Of a stretch of DNA of 64,000 nucleotides, positions 51,643 to 60,581 are shown in pieces. The DNA is from Phycisphaerales bacterium. Its GTDB lineage: Bacteria > Planctomycetota > Phycisphaerae > Tepidisphaerales > Tepidisphaeraceae. The translations under genes were made by a program, and so were the position numbers. The first letter of the stretch is position 1, and each line of letters begins with the position of its first letter. Below the pieces are notes generated by a model, which worked only from the letters and a program-made list of their open reading frames with translations, did not search any database and was not told where the DNA came from. The stretch covers positions 24,899-88,898 of the forward strand of contig JADLBV010000004.1 in assembly GCA_020847545.1 (NCBI GenBank). Direction: 5' to 3'.

Positions 51643-52197
51643 ATGACAACAGAAGAATCAAATCCCATCGGTCAGGATGTGCCCCACAAGCCAACCGATG
51701 ACAAGGAGGAGGTTTATTATCAAGGCTCCCCCTTGTTGCGTGGTGAAATCGGCAGGGTGCTGGGTTGGGGGACAAGCGGGGTGGTGTTGGTGGTCATTCC
51801 GATATTGGCGTGGTCGTATGGATGGCGATTTTGGCCGGGGTTTTGGTTGTCGTTGATTTTTTGGGTGGTGGGAATTGCGTTGGCGTTCTGGCCTTGGGTG
51901 ATGACGCGAACGATTCGGTATCGGATCAGCAACTATCGGATCGACTACGAACGCGGGTTGCTCGCCAAGCGCATTGATACGCTGGAGTTATGGCACGTTG
52001 AGGACATCACCTTCAACCAGTCGATCATGGATCGCTTGATGCGGGTGGGGACGATCACAATCATTTCCAACGATGACACCACGCCGCAGTTGGCGTTGCA
52101 CAGCGTTCCCAATCCACGACCATTGTTTGAAGCCCTCAAACAGCGGGTGATCGCGGTCAAACGCCAGCGCGGCGTGATCAAGATGGACCTGGGTTGA
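51643..52197 (+). CDS. Bacterial PH-domain (DUF304-like) membrane protein
   Basis: 184 residues, GGAGGA before the ATG. N-terminal acidic tail (1-25), two membrane helices (about 42-62 and 65-87), then a cytoplasmic bPH_2-type domain: IRYRISNYRIDYERGLLAKRID, ELWHVEDITFNQSIMDRLM, GTITIISNDDTTPQLALHSV. Family members are envelope proteins of unclear role. 31 bases before the palindrome of the next operon. Confidence 0.88.
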   Translation: MTTEESNPIGQDVPHKPTDDKEEVYYQGSPLLRGEIGRVLGWGTSGVVLVVIPILAWSYGWRFWPGFWLSLIFWVVGIALAFWPWVMTRTIRYRISNYRIDYERGLLAKRIDTLELWHVEDITFNQSIMDRLMRVGTITIISNDDTTPQLALHSVPNPRPLFEALKQRVIAVKRQRGVIKMDLG

Positions 52198-52227
52198 AAA
52201 CGGGGAGTTGGTGTTGCGGTGAATCTC

Positions 52228-52245
52228 AAAATGGTATACCATTTT
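52228..52245. promoter_or_regulatory. Perfect 18-bp palindrome AAAATGGTATACCATTTT over a promoter
   Basis: The palindrome ends four bases before the ATG of the oxidoreductase gene; its centre TATACC could be the -10 box with TTGCGG 15 bases upstream. There is no Shine-Dalgarno sequence before the ATG, so the mRNA may be leaderless. The TGGTATACCA core resembles GntR-family operators (general family knowledge), but no regulator gene is adjacent. Confidence 0.55.
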
Positions 52246-52249
52246 TGAC

Positions 52250-53209
52250 ATGACGCTGGTGAAGGATCCCAACAATGTTCGTGTCGCGATGCTGGGGATG
52301 GTCGATGGCAATGGCCACCCGTATAGCTGGAGCGCCATCATCAATGGCGATTTTGACGACAAGGAGATGGCGCAGTGTCCTTTTGCGGGCATTCCGCAAT
52401 ATCTGACGCCGGGGCGGTCGCGGCTTGGGATTCCGGGGGTGAAGGTGACACATGTCTGGTGTGACGATCCGGGCGATTCGGTGAAGGTCTCCAAGGCGTC
52501 GCTGGTGCTCAATGTGGTCCAGCGGCCGGAAGATGTCATCGGTCAGGTCGATGCGGCCTTGATCGCAACCGACATTGGTTATGAACATGTGGAGCGTTGC
52601 CGGCCGTTCATTGAGGCGGGGATTCCAATCTTCATCGACAAGCCGATGGTGGACAGCGAAGACCACCTGCAGCAGTTCGTGAAATGGCAAAAAGCCGGCA
52701 AGCCGCTGATGTCCAGCAGCGCCATGCGTTACGCCAAGGAATACGTCGATCTGGGCAAACGATTGCCCGAAGTGGGGGACTTGCGGCTGGTTTACACGAC
52801 GATGTGCAAGTCCTGGGAGCGATACGGCATTCATGCGATGGAAGGGGTCTATCCGCTGCTCAAAGCCGGCGGGTGGGAGAGCATCACACACAGCGGCACG
52901 CGCGAACATTCGGTCTATCACATCCACCACAACAGCGGCGTGGAGGTGGTGGTGCCGATCATCATGGACATGTATGGTGGATTCGGATTCACCAGCGCCC
53001 ACGGCACCAAGGGAACCATCCACGCCTCATTTGGCGACACCCTTTATGCGTTCAAGACGCAGTTGGAAGAATTTGTACAATACCTGCGCACAGGCAAATT
53101 ACCCTTTACGTTTGATGAGACAATCGAGTTGATGAAAATCATCATCGCCGGCCTGCGCAGCCGCGATCAGGGCGGCAAGAAGGTGATGATCGCGGACATT
53201 AAGGCATAA
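52250..53209 (+). CDS. Gfo/Idh/MocA-family oxidoreductase
   Basis: 319 residues. NAD(P)-binding Rossmann domain in atypical form (VAMLGMVDGNGHP), VDAALIATDIGYEHVERC, and FIDKPMVDSEDH in place of the canonical EKP, followed by the C-terminal alpha/beta dimer domain. Probably a sugar or inositol dehydrogenase. First of three genes; three bases separate it from the aldolase gene. Confidence 0.85.
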   Translation: MTLVKDPNNVRVAMLGMVDGNGHPYSWSAIINGDFDDKEMAQCPFAGIPQYLTPGRSRLGIPGVKVTHVWCDDPGDSVKVSKASLVLNVVQRPEDVIGQVDAALIATDIGYEHVERCRPFIEAGIPIFIDKPMVDSEDHLQQFVKWQKAGKPLMSSSAMRYAKEYVDLGKRLPEVGDLRLVYTTMCKSWERYGIHAMEGVYPLLKAGGWESITHSGTREHSVYHIHHNSGVEVVVPIIMDMYGGFGFTSAHGTKGTIHASFGDTLYAFKTQLEEFVQYLRTGKLPFTFDETIELMKIIIAGLRSRDQGGKKVMIADIKA

Positions 53210-53212
53210 TTT

Positions 53213-54025
53213 ATGAATATCCGACCCAGTCGAGTGTTGCGGAAAATTCGTGCCGGCGGCATCGCAAGTTGCACGAAGCTGAATCTGTCCGATCCGCGCG
53301 CGGCGGAGATCGCCGCCATTTGCGGGTTTGATTGCGTCTGGACGGACATGGAGCATGTGCCCAATTCGATCCATGATGTGGAAAACCAGGTGCGGGCGGC
53401 CAAGATGCACGGCGTTGACACGCTGGTGCGCGTCAGGCGCGGTTCGTACAGCGATATGATTCTGCCGCTGGAGATGGATGCGGCCGGGATCATGGTTCCG
53501 CATATGATGGGGCTGGAGGATGCGAAGACGATCGTGCGGCACACCAAGTTTCATCCCATCGGCCGTCGGCCGCTGGATGGAGGCAATGCGGATGGGGCGT
53601 ATTGCCAGATCCCCATCGAGGATTATGTCAAGCAATGCAATCAGGAACGGTTTGTCATTGTGCAGATCGAAGACCCGGAGCCGCTGGATCAAATTGAGGA
53701 GATCGCGGCACTGCCCGGGATCGACATGCTCTTTTTTGGCCCGGGTGATTTCACGCACAGCTTGGGGATCGTGGGCCAATTTGGCGATCCCCGGATCGAG
53801 CAGACGCGAAAGCGCGTCGCGCAGGTGGCCAGGGCAAACGGGAAAATGGCCGGCACGGTCTGTGGGACGGGGGATGTTGGCCGGCTTGGGGATATGGGAT
53901 ATCAATTTTTGAGCGTCGGGGCGGATGTGGTGGCGCTGACGGAATATTTTCAGAAAATGGTTTCGGCGTTTGGCGGTACCCAAAGCCGGCAGGTCGGTGG
54001 AATTTATTCAGGGAAAAAATCATGA
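53213..54025 (+). CDS. HpcH/HpaI-family aldolase
   Basis: 270 residues. Class II pyruvate-type aldolase: CGFDCVWTDMEHVPNSIHD, MDAAGIMVPHMMG, VIVQIEDPEPLDQIEEIA and LFFGPGDFTHSLG carrying the metal-binding glutamate and aspartate. Cleaves a 2-keto-3-deoxy sugar acid to pyruvate plus an aldehyde in homologues. It overlaps the next gene by four bases (ATGA), so translation is coupled. With the flanking dehydrogenases it fits a sugar-acid breakdown pathway. Confidence 0.9.
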   Translation: MNIRPSRVLRKIRAGGIASCTKLNLSDPRAAEIAAICGFDCVWTDMEHVPNSIHDVENQVRAAKMHGVDTLVRVRRGSYSDMILPLEMDAAGIMVPHMMGLEDAKTIVRHTKFHPIGRRPLDGGNADGAYCQIPIEDYVKQCNQERFVIVQIEDPEPLDQIEEIAALPGIDMLFFGPGDFTHSLGIVGQFGDPRIEQTRKRVAQVARANGKMAGTVCGTGDVGRLGDMGYQFLSVGADVVALTEYFQKMVSAFGGTQSRQVGGIYSGKKS

Positions 54026-54798
54026 ATGTGATGGAGATGTTCAGTTTGAAGGGCAAAGTGGCGGTGGTGACCGGCGGGGCGGGGCTGTATGGCCGGCAGA
54101 TCGCCGAGGCGCTGGCCGAGGCGGGGGCCAAGACCTTCATGGCCAGCCGCGATCAGGTCAAACTGGAGGAGCAGGCGAAAAAGTTTCGCGCCGCCGGCCT
54201 TGATGTGACCGCGTTGTCGGTGGATCAGGGGGATGAGCAGTCGGTCAAGGATTTATTGGCCGAGGTGCTCAAGCGCGCCGGCAAGGTGAACGTGCTGATC
54301 AACAACGCGGTGTTGCGCCCGATGAAGGATTGGACAGACACCGCCGAGGCGTTTGCCAGGAGCATGCAGGTCAACGCCACGGGCGTATTTTCGATGACGC
54401 GCTATTTTGGCGACCACATGGCCGCCAACGGCGGCGGGAGCATCGTCAATGTCGGGTCGATTCAGGGGGTGATCGGGCCGGATTACACGCTGTATGAAGG
54501 TCTGGGATGGGGAATGCCGCCGGATTATTTCTTCCACAAGGGTGGATTGATGCAGTTGACGCGATTTGCCGCCAGCAAGCTGGGGCCGCAAAACGTCCGC
54601 GTCAACATCATCAACCCCGGCGGGTTTTTCAACAATCAGGATGAGCGATTCCTCAAGCGTTACAACCAGCGCACGTTCCTTGGCCGGATGGCGGATGACA
54701 AGGATTTGAAGGGGGTCATTGTTTTTCTGGCCTCCGATGCTTCCAGCTACATCACCGGCGCGGATATCGCGGTGGATGGTGGATACACGGCCAAATAG
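54022..54798 (+). CDS. Short-chain dehydrogenase/reductase
   Basis: 258 residues. Glycine-rich VVTGGAGLYGRQIAEAL, NNAV in VLINNAVLRPM, VNVGSIQG with the catalytic serine, and YFFHK giving the Tyr-x-x-x-Lys pair, then VRVNIINPGGFFNN and a C-terminal ITGADIAVDGGYTAK. The stretch between serine and tyrosine is longer than usual (GPDYTLYEGLGWGMPPD). Likely oxidises or reduces a sugar-acid carbonyl in the same pathway as the aldolase. Confidence 0.92.
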   Translation: MNVMEMFSLKGKVAVVTGGAGLYGRQIAEALAEAGAKTFMASRDQVKLEEQAKKFRAAGLDVTALSVDQGDEQSVKDLLAEVLKRAGKVNVLINNAVLRPMKDWTDTAEAFARSMQVNATGVFSMTRYFGDHMAANGGGSIVNVGSIQGVIGPDYTLYEGLGWGMPPDYFFHKGGLMQLTRFAASKLGPQNVRVNIINPGGFFNNQDERFLKRYNQRTFLGRMADDKDLKGVIVFLASDASSYITGADIAVDGGYTAK

Positions 54799-54816
54799 GC
54801 CGAAAGTTGTGGGCGA

Positions 54817-55944
54817 TTATTCGCTTTTATCGATCCACCCGCCACCGAGCACGATCTCCCCATCGTACAGCACCACGGCCTGTCCGGGCGTGATGGCGGA
54901 TTGGGGTTCGTCAAATTCCACCATGATCGAGTCGTCGCCAAGTTGACGGGCGACGGCCGGCTGGGGGGAGTGGTTGTAGCGGATTTTGGCGGTGCATTTC
55001 AGCGGTGGATCATCCGCTCCGGGCAGGTTGTGCAGCAGGTTGATCTGATTGGCGAACAATCGCCGTTTGAGCAGGTCGGCCTTGTCGCCGAGGGTGACGC
55101 GGTTGTCGGCCGGGTTGATGTCCACAACGTATATCGGATAGCCCAGCGCCACGCCAACGCCCTTGCGCTGGCCGATGGTGAAATGCTGGTGGCCCTCATG
55201 TTCGCCCATGACCTGTCCGGCGGTGTTCACCAATGCGCCGGGGGTGAACGCCTCGGGGGTTCGACGTTTGACCAGTCCCGCGTAATCCTGATTGGGGACG
55301 AAGCAGATTTCCTGTGAGTCGGGTTTGTTGAAGACCGGCAGGTTCCATTCCTGGGCCATGGCGCGGACCTCGTGCTTTTCAAATCCGCCGATGGGGAGGA
55401 GGGTGTGTTCCATCGCTTGTCGGTTCATGCCAAAGAGGACATAGGACTGGTCCTTGCGATGGTCCTTGCCGCGCATCAGCGCCTTGCGGCCGGTGGCGGG
55501 ATTGATCTCCACGCGGGCATAATGCCCGGAAGCCACAAAATCCGCCCCCACCGCCTCGGCGTAACGGGCCAGCTTGCCGAATTTCAGCCAGTCGTTGCAG
55601 CGCACGCAGGGGTTGGGCGTCCGGCCGGCGTTGTATTCGGCCACGAAATAATCGATCACCCGCCCGAAATCCTCCTGGAAATTCAGGACATAAAACGGAA
55701 TCCCCAGCAATCCCGCCACCCGGCGGGCATCGGCCGCATCCAAGACCGAACAACATCCCTGCTTGGATTTTCCACCCGTTTCGATGGAGCAGGTTTCGGG
55801 TGATTCCTCAACGCCCGCCGGCGTCCCCAGCCGCATGAACGCGCCCAGCACCTCATAACCCTGGCGCAGCAACAACGCCGCGGCGACGGAAGAATCCACT
55901 CCGCCGCTCATCGCGACCACGACCTTGGGTTTGCGTGTTGACAT
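54817..55944 (-). CDS. mnmA: tRNA-specific 2-thiouridylase
   Basis: 375 residues. PP-loop VVVAMSGGVDSSVAAALLL, AGRTPNPCVRCNDWLKF with the catalytic cysteine, DFVASGHYARV, EICFVPNQDY with the second cysteine, and HFTIGQRKGVGVALG. Puts sulfur on wobble uridine 34 of Lys, Glu and Gln tRNAs. The insert with CSIETGGKSKQGCCS near the start adds three cysteines that the E. coli protein lacks. Convergent with the SDR gene. Confidence 0.95.
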   Translation of the reverse strand: MSTRKPKVVVAMSGGVDSSVAAALLLRQGYEVLGAFMRLGTPAGVEESPETCSIETGGKSKQGCCSVLDAADARRVAGLLGIPFYVLNFQEDFGRVIDYFVAEYNAGRTPNPCVRCNDWLKFGKLARYAEAVGADFVASGHYARVEINPATGRKALMRGKDHRKDQSYVLFGMNRQAMEHTLLPIGGFEKHEVRAMAQEWNLPVFNKPDSQEICFVPNQDYAGLVKRRTPEAFTPGALVNTAGQVMGEHEGHQHFTIGQRKGVGVALGYPIYVVDINPADNRVTLGDKADLLKRRLFANQINLLHNLPGADDPPLKCTAKIRYNHSPQPAVARQLGDDSIMVEFDEPQSAITPGQAVVLYDGEIVLGGGWIDKSE

Positions 55945-55983
55945 ATTCAGAACAGTTGAGTCATGCAGCGAAACGGAGAAAAA

Positions 55984-57054
55984 TCATCCTTCATCCAAAT
56001 GGTCCTGTTGGGTGTGCGCCTGCGCATCCATTTCCAGTTGGGTTTTTCGTCGATGGTGACGTTTGATCGCCAGATCGATGGCCAGTTCAATCGCCGCGCG
56101 CATGGAGCCGGGGTTGGCGCGGTTTTGGCCGACAATGTCGAACGCCGTTCCATGATCGGGGCTGGTGCGGACGATCGGCAGGCCGATGGTCAGATTCACC
56201 GCCCGATCAAACGCCAGCAGCTTGACCGGGATCAATCCCTGATCGTGATACATCGCCACCACCACATCATATTTGCCATCCTTGGCGGCCAGAAAAATCG
56301 TATCGGGTGGATAAGGTCCGGTCGCATCGATCCCCTGCTGGCGGGCCATGAAAATGGCCGGCTCGATGATGCGTTCCTCCTCGTCGCCGAACTGGCCGTT
56401 CTCGGAGGCGTGCGGGTTTAATCCGGCCACGGCGATGCGCGGCTTGGGAATGTCAAACCAGTTCACCAGCGCTTCATGGACCAGCTCGATGGGCGAAAAG
56501 ACCGCGCCGATGTTCAGCCTTCCCCACAGGCTGTTTAACGGGACGTGAACGGTCGCCAGCACCACCTTCAACGGCCCGCCGGCGAACATCATGGCATGGT
56601 GTTTGGCGCCGGTGCGTTCGGCGAGCAATTCGGTATGCCCCGGATAATGGTATCCCGCCAGTTTCCAGGATTCCTTGGCGATGGGGGCGGTCACCACGGC
56701 ATCGACGATGTTGGATTTGGCCGCCTCGATCGCATCGACGCAAAACCGCATGGAGGCCTCGCCCCCCATCTTGCTGGGTGAGCGGATGGCCGTTCCCAGC
56801 ATGGAAAATTGGTCGTAATCGACCACCACCACATCATGCGGATAGGCTCGCGGGCGGCTGTTGTACTGGTCGCGCCACCAAAAGACATCAAACTCGGCCA
56901 CATCGGCCGCGTAGGCCAGAAGCTCGTTCATCCCATAAATGATGTACCGCGCCCGATGCCGCAACACAGGGTCGGCCAGCGCCTTGACGATGACCTCGGC
57001 ACCGATGCCGGCCGGCTCGCCCATGCTGATCGCGATGGTTGGTCGATATTCCAT
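55984..57054 (-). CDS. pdxA: 4-hydroxythreonine-4-phosphate dehydrogenase
   Basis: 356 residues from MEYRPTIAISMGEPAGIG; the frame to 57123 is extra. GDPAGIG-type opening, VTAPIAKESWKLAGYHYPGHTELLA, AGLNPHASENG and AMYHDQGLIPVKLLAF supply the substrate and metal-binding histidines; DHGTAFDIVG is near the end. NAD-dependent step in the DXP-dependent pyridoxal phosphate pathway. Upstream of mnmA on the same strand, 39 bases apart. Confidence 0.95.
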   Translation of the reverse strand: MEYRPTIAISMGEPAGIGAEVIVKALADPVLRHRARYIIYGMNELLAYAADVAEFDVFWWRDQYNSRPRAYPHDVVVVDYDQFSMLGTAIRSPSKMGGEASMRFCVDAIEAAKSNIVDAVVTAPIAKESWKLAGYHYPGHTELLAERTGAKHHAMMFAGGPLKVVLATVHVPLNSLWGRLNIGAVFSPIELVHEALVNWFDIPKPRIAVAGLNPHASENGQFGDEEERIIEPAIFMARQQGIDATGPYPPDTIFLAAKDGKYDVVVAMYHDQGLIPVKLLAFDRAVNLTIGLPIVRTSPDHGTAFDIVGQNRANPGSMRAAIELAIDLAIKRHHRRKTQLEMDAQAHTQQDHLDEG

Positions 57055-57155
57055 CCGACCACATTTTACCCCCGATGGGGCGGTGGAATCCATCCACCAA
57101 ACGGATTGTTCCAAATTGTTCAAGCCGCGGCGGATGTGTGAGATGGATGACTGAC

Positions 57156-57229
57156 CGCACTCGGCAGGACTCGAACCTGCAACCCTCGGTTCCGAAGACC
57201 GATGCTCTGTCCAATTGAGCTACGAGTGC
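57156..57229 (-). tRNA. tRNA-Arg (anticodon UCG)
   Basis: On the minus strand: acceptor GCACTCG / CGAGTGC, D-arm AGCTCAATTGGACAGAGC, anticodon arm TCGGT-CTTCGGA-ACCGA with anticodon TCG, T-arm GCAGGTTCGAGTCCTGC. A GATAAT box lies just upstream (57242-57260 region), consistent with its own promoter. Confidence 0.95.
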
Positions 57230-57312
57230 CCGATGGGGGGATTATCATCACAAATTGCCTAAAATCCAGCGCGTCGGGGAAGTTCGGTTCAAATGTCGAT
57301 TGATGAACGGGG

Positions 57313-58215
57313 TCATTGGATTTTCGTCAGCAGTTCGCCCACATATTCACGCACACCCTCCAGCCCTCGCCGCAGGGCAATGGTGTTGTGGTGGCGGTTG
57401 AAAAATTCGATGGCTTTTTTGGTGTCAAAGTTGTTTTTCGGGCCGGTTCCTTTGCGGTTTTCGATTTGGGCCGATGAGCCGGAGATTTCCTTGGCGAATT
57501 CGGCGGCCGATTGCCAGTACATATAGCGGTCCACGAGATTGTAAAATTGTCCCGCCACGCCTGGGTCTCCCACGGCCAGGCAGAGGGCATCGGCCACATC
57601 CTGTACATGGGTGATCTTGCCACCCTTGTCGGTGTCGATTTGGCCGCCATTGCGGGCGGATTGGATCAGTTCATACCATTGCGATCGTTTGATATCCGGA
57701 TCGATTCCATACACCGCTGCCGGCCGCCAGGCACTGGTGTTCAGGCCGTACTCGACGTGATATGCCTTTAAAAATGGTTCAATCGAGGCCTTGTATGCTC
57801 CATACACACCCGATGGCCAGGTGGGGTGGTTTTCATCCAATGGGCGGTCGGGGAGAATTTGGTGGTAAACCGCGACCGAGCTGACGAAAATAAACTGTTC
57901 CGCGCCGGCCGCGCGGGTTGCCTCCAATAATCCAAGCGAACCCATCACATTGCGACGAAAATGATTTGCCGGGGATTGTTCCAATGCGCTCCAGTCGGCG
58001 GCGTTGTGGATGACCACCTCAGCGCCGGCCACCAGCGCGGCCTGTGTTTGCGGATCATCCTGATCGCCAAGTTGCCATTCGGAGACGAAATGTTCGATGT
58101 GGCCCCTGTGGCTGGTCGGTCGAACCAATGCCCGCACCCGATGCCCCGCCCCGGCCAGCGCGGCGGCCGTATAACTGCCGATAAACCCACTCGCCCCCGT
58201 CAATGCAACCAGCAT
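57313..58215 (-). CDS. NAD-dependent epimerase/dehydratase family protein
   Basis: 300 residues. Extended SDR: VALTGASGFIGSYTAAAL (NAD-binding), VVIHNAADWSAL, FVSSVAVYHQ and YGAYKASIE with the Tyr-x-x-x-Lys pair, followed by WRPAAVYG. Acts on a nucleotide sugar or similar substrate; which one cannot be told. Monocistronic between a tRNA and the terminator of the next gene. Confidence 0.88.
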   Translation of the reverse strand: MLVALTGASGFIGSYTAAALAGAGHRVRALVRPTSHRGHIEHFVSEWQLGDQDDPQTQAALVAGAEVVIHNAADWSALEQSPANHFRRNVMGSLGLLEATRAAGAEQFIFVSSVAVYHQILPDRPLDENHPTWPSGVYGAYKASIEPFLKAYHVEYGLNTSAWRPAAVYGIDPDIKRSQWYELIQSARNGGQIDTDKGGKITHVQDVADALCLAVGDPGVAGQFYNLVDRYMYWQSAAEFAKEISGSSAQIENRKGTGPKNNFDTKKAIEFFNRHHNTIALRRGLEGVREYVGELLTKIQ

Positions 58216-58277
58216 TTGCGACTCCTTGATGAAACCGTGAATAGGATAACGCCACCCATCCGTGAACTGAACGTGCC

Positions 58278-58315
58278 AAAATAAAAATGGGATGGACCCA
58301 TCAGGCCCATCCCAT
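58278..58315 (-). terminator. Terminator of the large membrane-protein gene
   Basis: On the minus strand: stem ATGGGATGG / CCATCCCAT with an 11-base loop, followed by TTTTTATTTT, 24 bases beyond the stop at 58339. Confidence 0.85.
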
Positions 58316-58338
58316 CGAAAACATTGCCCAGGAGGACA

Positions 58339-60027
58339 TCAAGCCGGGTTGGACGGTTCATCCGGCCGTTTTGGCTCCTCGGTGGGGGCAGATGACTGTG
58401 CCGGTGGAGGAGTGGATTCAGTCGCCGCCGGGGTGGTTGCCGCGGCCGGCGTTGCCGTCACAGGGGCGGCCTCGCTGAAATCATCCTCCAACTGTTCCAC
58501 ATAAACATCATCCAGTTCAGTGGCATCCACTTCGCGGCGCATCAGATAGTAGATGATCGTGTTGGCCGAGAAGTAGAAGCTGATGGCGAATGCCCCGATC
58601 AGGGCGATGGTCAGATAGACCCACAACGCCACAAACCATGAGCCGACGCTTTCGCCCATGTTCATCGACAGGACGGCCGGGTCGTATGGTAGTTTCCACA
58701 GGCTGGTTGGGGCCGGCCACATGGTCGTCCAGAGGTCGCGCGTGGTGGCGGCCTGTGCGAACATGCCCAGGTCAACGAAACTGTGTGTGATCCCCAGAAC
58801 CATGTAGATGAACAGCCGCACGAACAGGTAGGTCAACGCGCCGTAGATGATGGCGACGGCCGTATAAAACAGCAGCCGCCACGGGCGGGCGTAGATGTAG
58901 CTGAACGACCGGCTGATGGCGTCAAACGCATCGGAACCTTCAACAGCGATGGTGGGATACATCAGATCAAACCCCGCCACCGTGCCGATCAGCACCAGCG
59001 TCATGACAAAGCCCGCCGCCAATGCCAGCACGAACGGCACGCCGATCAAAATCGGGCCGATCCACGGGATATTGCCCAGCAGCGCCACCACCGTCACCAG
59101 CAGCCCCAGGACGAGGATGATCACCAGCGGGATGATCGGCGCGAAGATAAAGCTGAGCACCTTGCCGGCGGAGAATTTGAGTGCCTGGCGGACCGAGATT
59201 TTTTCATCCCGTGCCACATGGACCGCCGCGATTCGTGCGACGGCCCCGCCGAAAATTGCCCAGACGATCAAGAACCAGATCGTGAACAGGACGAAATAGA
59301 GCAGGTGTTGCGACAACAGCCAGCTTGGGCCGACCGTGAAGAAGTTGACGATCGAGCCAACCACGCCGCCCGCGACCAGCCAGTTGCCGTTGTAAACCCC
59401 CTGCATGACGTTGTTGACCTGCGACACTTCGTAGTCGAAGAGCGTGATGAACAGCCCGCGCCCATGGATCGAATCGATCATGCGGTAGCTGTCGGCCGCG
59501 CTGTCATAAATCTCACGGATGTTTTCATCGTGATTTTTTTTGGCCTGTTGGCGCTCTTCGTCATTTTTGGGCTTGGCGTTGGCGTAGGCCTTGTCGGCCG
59601 ACTCGATGGCCCGTTTGCGCTCGTCCAGCAGGTATTTCTTCAACTCGCCGAAATATTCACCTTCGCGGGCGGCCTTGAGGCGGTCGGTGCGGGTTTTGAG
59701 TTCGGACTTGTCCAGCGCCGCCAAGGCGCCGGCGTAATTCTCGACCGTTTTTTGACGGGCCTCCTTGCGGGCCTCCTCAAAAGCACGGGCGGGATCGTCC
59801 CGGTTCATGCTTTGCTGGTAGAGGGCGATTTCACCATCCACCGCAAGGTGTCGATCCAACCATAATCCATCCAGCACCCGCCCGCCGATGTAAATCAGCA
59901 GCAGCCCCACCAATGCCAACAGAATTTTGGAAGGATGGATCGCGACGCGAAAACTTCTGAAGATGTTGGTGAAGGGGAATGTTTCACGCCAATTGATACC
60001 CCGGATCACATGCGGTTCATCCGCCAT
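58339..60027 (-). CDS. Large multi-helix membrane protein with coiled-coil insert, family unknown
   Basis: 562 residues from MADEPHVIRGINW; the longer frame has a basic non-family N-terminus. One helix at about 35-55, then a soluble Lys/Glu/Arg-rich coiled coil (about 70-190), then seven or so membrane helices (about 225-480), and a Pro/Thr/Ala/Glu-rich disordered tail. GGAVARIAAVHVARDEKISV and AFDAISRSFSYIYARPWRLL look like conserved cytoplasmic loops. I do not recognise a characterised family; similar proteins are common in Planctomycetota (general impression, not checked). Monocistronic with a terminator. Confidence 0.75.
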   Translation of the reverse strand: MADEPHVIRGINWRETFPFTNIFRSFRVAIHPSKILLALVGLLLIYIGGRVLDGLWLDRHLAVDGEIALYQQSMNRDDPARAFEEARKEARQKTVENYAGALAALDKSELKTRTDRLKAAREGEYFGELKKYLLDERKRAIESADKAYANAKPKNDEERQQAKKNHDENIREIYDSAADSYRMIDSIHGRGLFITLFDYEVSQVNNVMQGVYNGNWLVAGGVVGSIVNFFTVGPSWLLSQHLLYFVLFTIWFLIVWAIFGGAVARIAAVHVARDEKISVRQALKFSAGKVLSFIFAPIIPLVIILVLGLLVTVVALLGNIPWIGPILIGVPFVLALAAGFVMTLVLIGTVAGFDLMYPTIAVEGSDAFDAISRSFSYIYARPWRLLFYTAVAIIYGALTYLFVRLFIYMVLGITHSFVDLGMFAQAATTRDLWTTMWPAPTSLWKLPYDPAVLSMNMGESVGSWFVALWVYLTIALIGAFAISFYFSANTIIYYLMRREVDATELDDVYVEQLEDDFSEAAPVTATPAAATTPAATESTPPPAQSSAPTEEPKRPDEPSNPA

Positions 60028-60181
60028 GGCCCTGATGCTCCTTTCCCTGGACATGCGACGCCCCGGCCGAACCCGCCCGAATGGCACAATACGGCCCAGA
60101 ACGCGCCTGGATAAATTATAGTGTCAACGCCCAATGGATCAAACCAAACCTGAAAAAAGAATTGTTGGATTCTTCAAGGCG

Positions 60182-60544
60182 TTATTTGGAGGATTTGGGT
60201 TTGTCCTTGGCCGACGCGGCGGGTTTGGCATCTGATTTGGTGGTGGATGTCGCGGTGGCGGGCTTTGCGGAGTCGCTGGATGTCCCCTTGGAGGTGGAAT
60301 CCGAACTGGTTTTGGCCTGATCGCCGCCGCTTTCGGCCTTGGCGCTTTTATTGTAGCTGTCGGAGCGGTAATCGGTGATGTAAAAGCCGCTGCCCTTGAA
60401 AATCAAACCCGCGCCGGTCCCCAACAGCCGTTTGACTCTCAGCTTGCCGCACTCCGGGCATTTCTTGATCGGGGCGGCCGTGATCGACTGAAACCGCTCA
60501 AATTGATGCCCGCACGCACCGCACTTGTATTCGTAAGTCGGCAT
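60182..60544 (-). CDS. FmdB-type zinc ribbon protein with low-complexity tail
   Basis: 120 residues: MPTYEYKCGACGHQFERFQ, then CPECGKLRVKRLLGTGAGLIF and GFYITDY, the full FmdB domain with two CxxC pairs. Residues 70-120 are a Ser/Thr/Lys/Ala-rich disordered tail. 37 bases downstream of grpE on the same strand, so perhaps co-transcribed with dnaJ-grpE. The other FmdB copy (16757-16984) lacks this tail. Confidence 0.88.
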   Translation of the reverse strand: MPTYEYKCGACGHQFERFQSITAAPIKKCPECGKLRVKRLLGTGAGLIFKGSGFYITDYRSDSYNKSAKAESGGDQAKTSSDSTSKGTSSDSAKPATATSTTKSDAKPAASAKDKPKSSK

Positions 60545-60581
60545 ATCTCAAGTCTCAAGCTTCAAGTATCAGCCACCAAGC

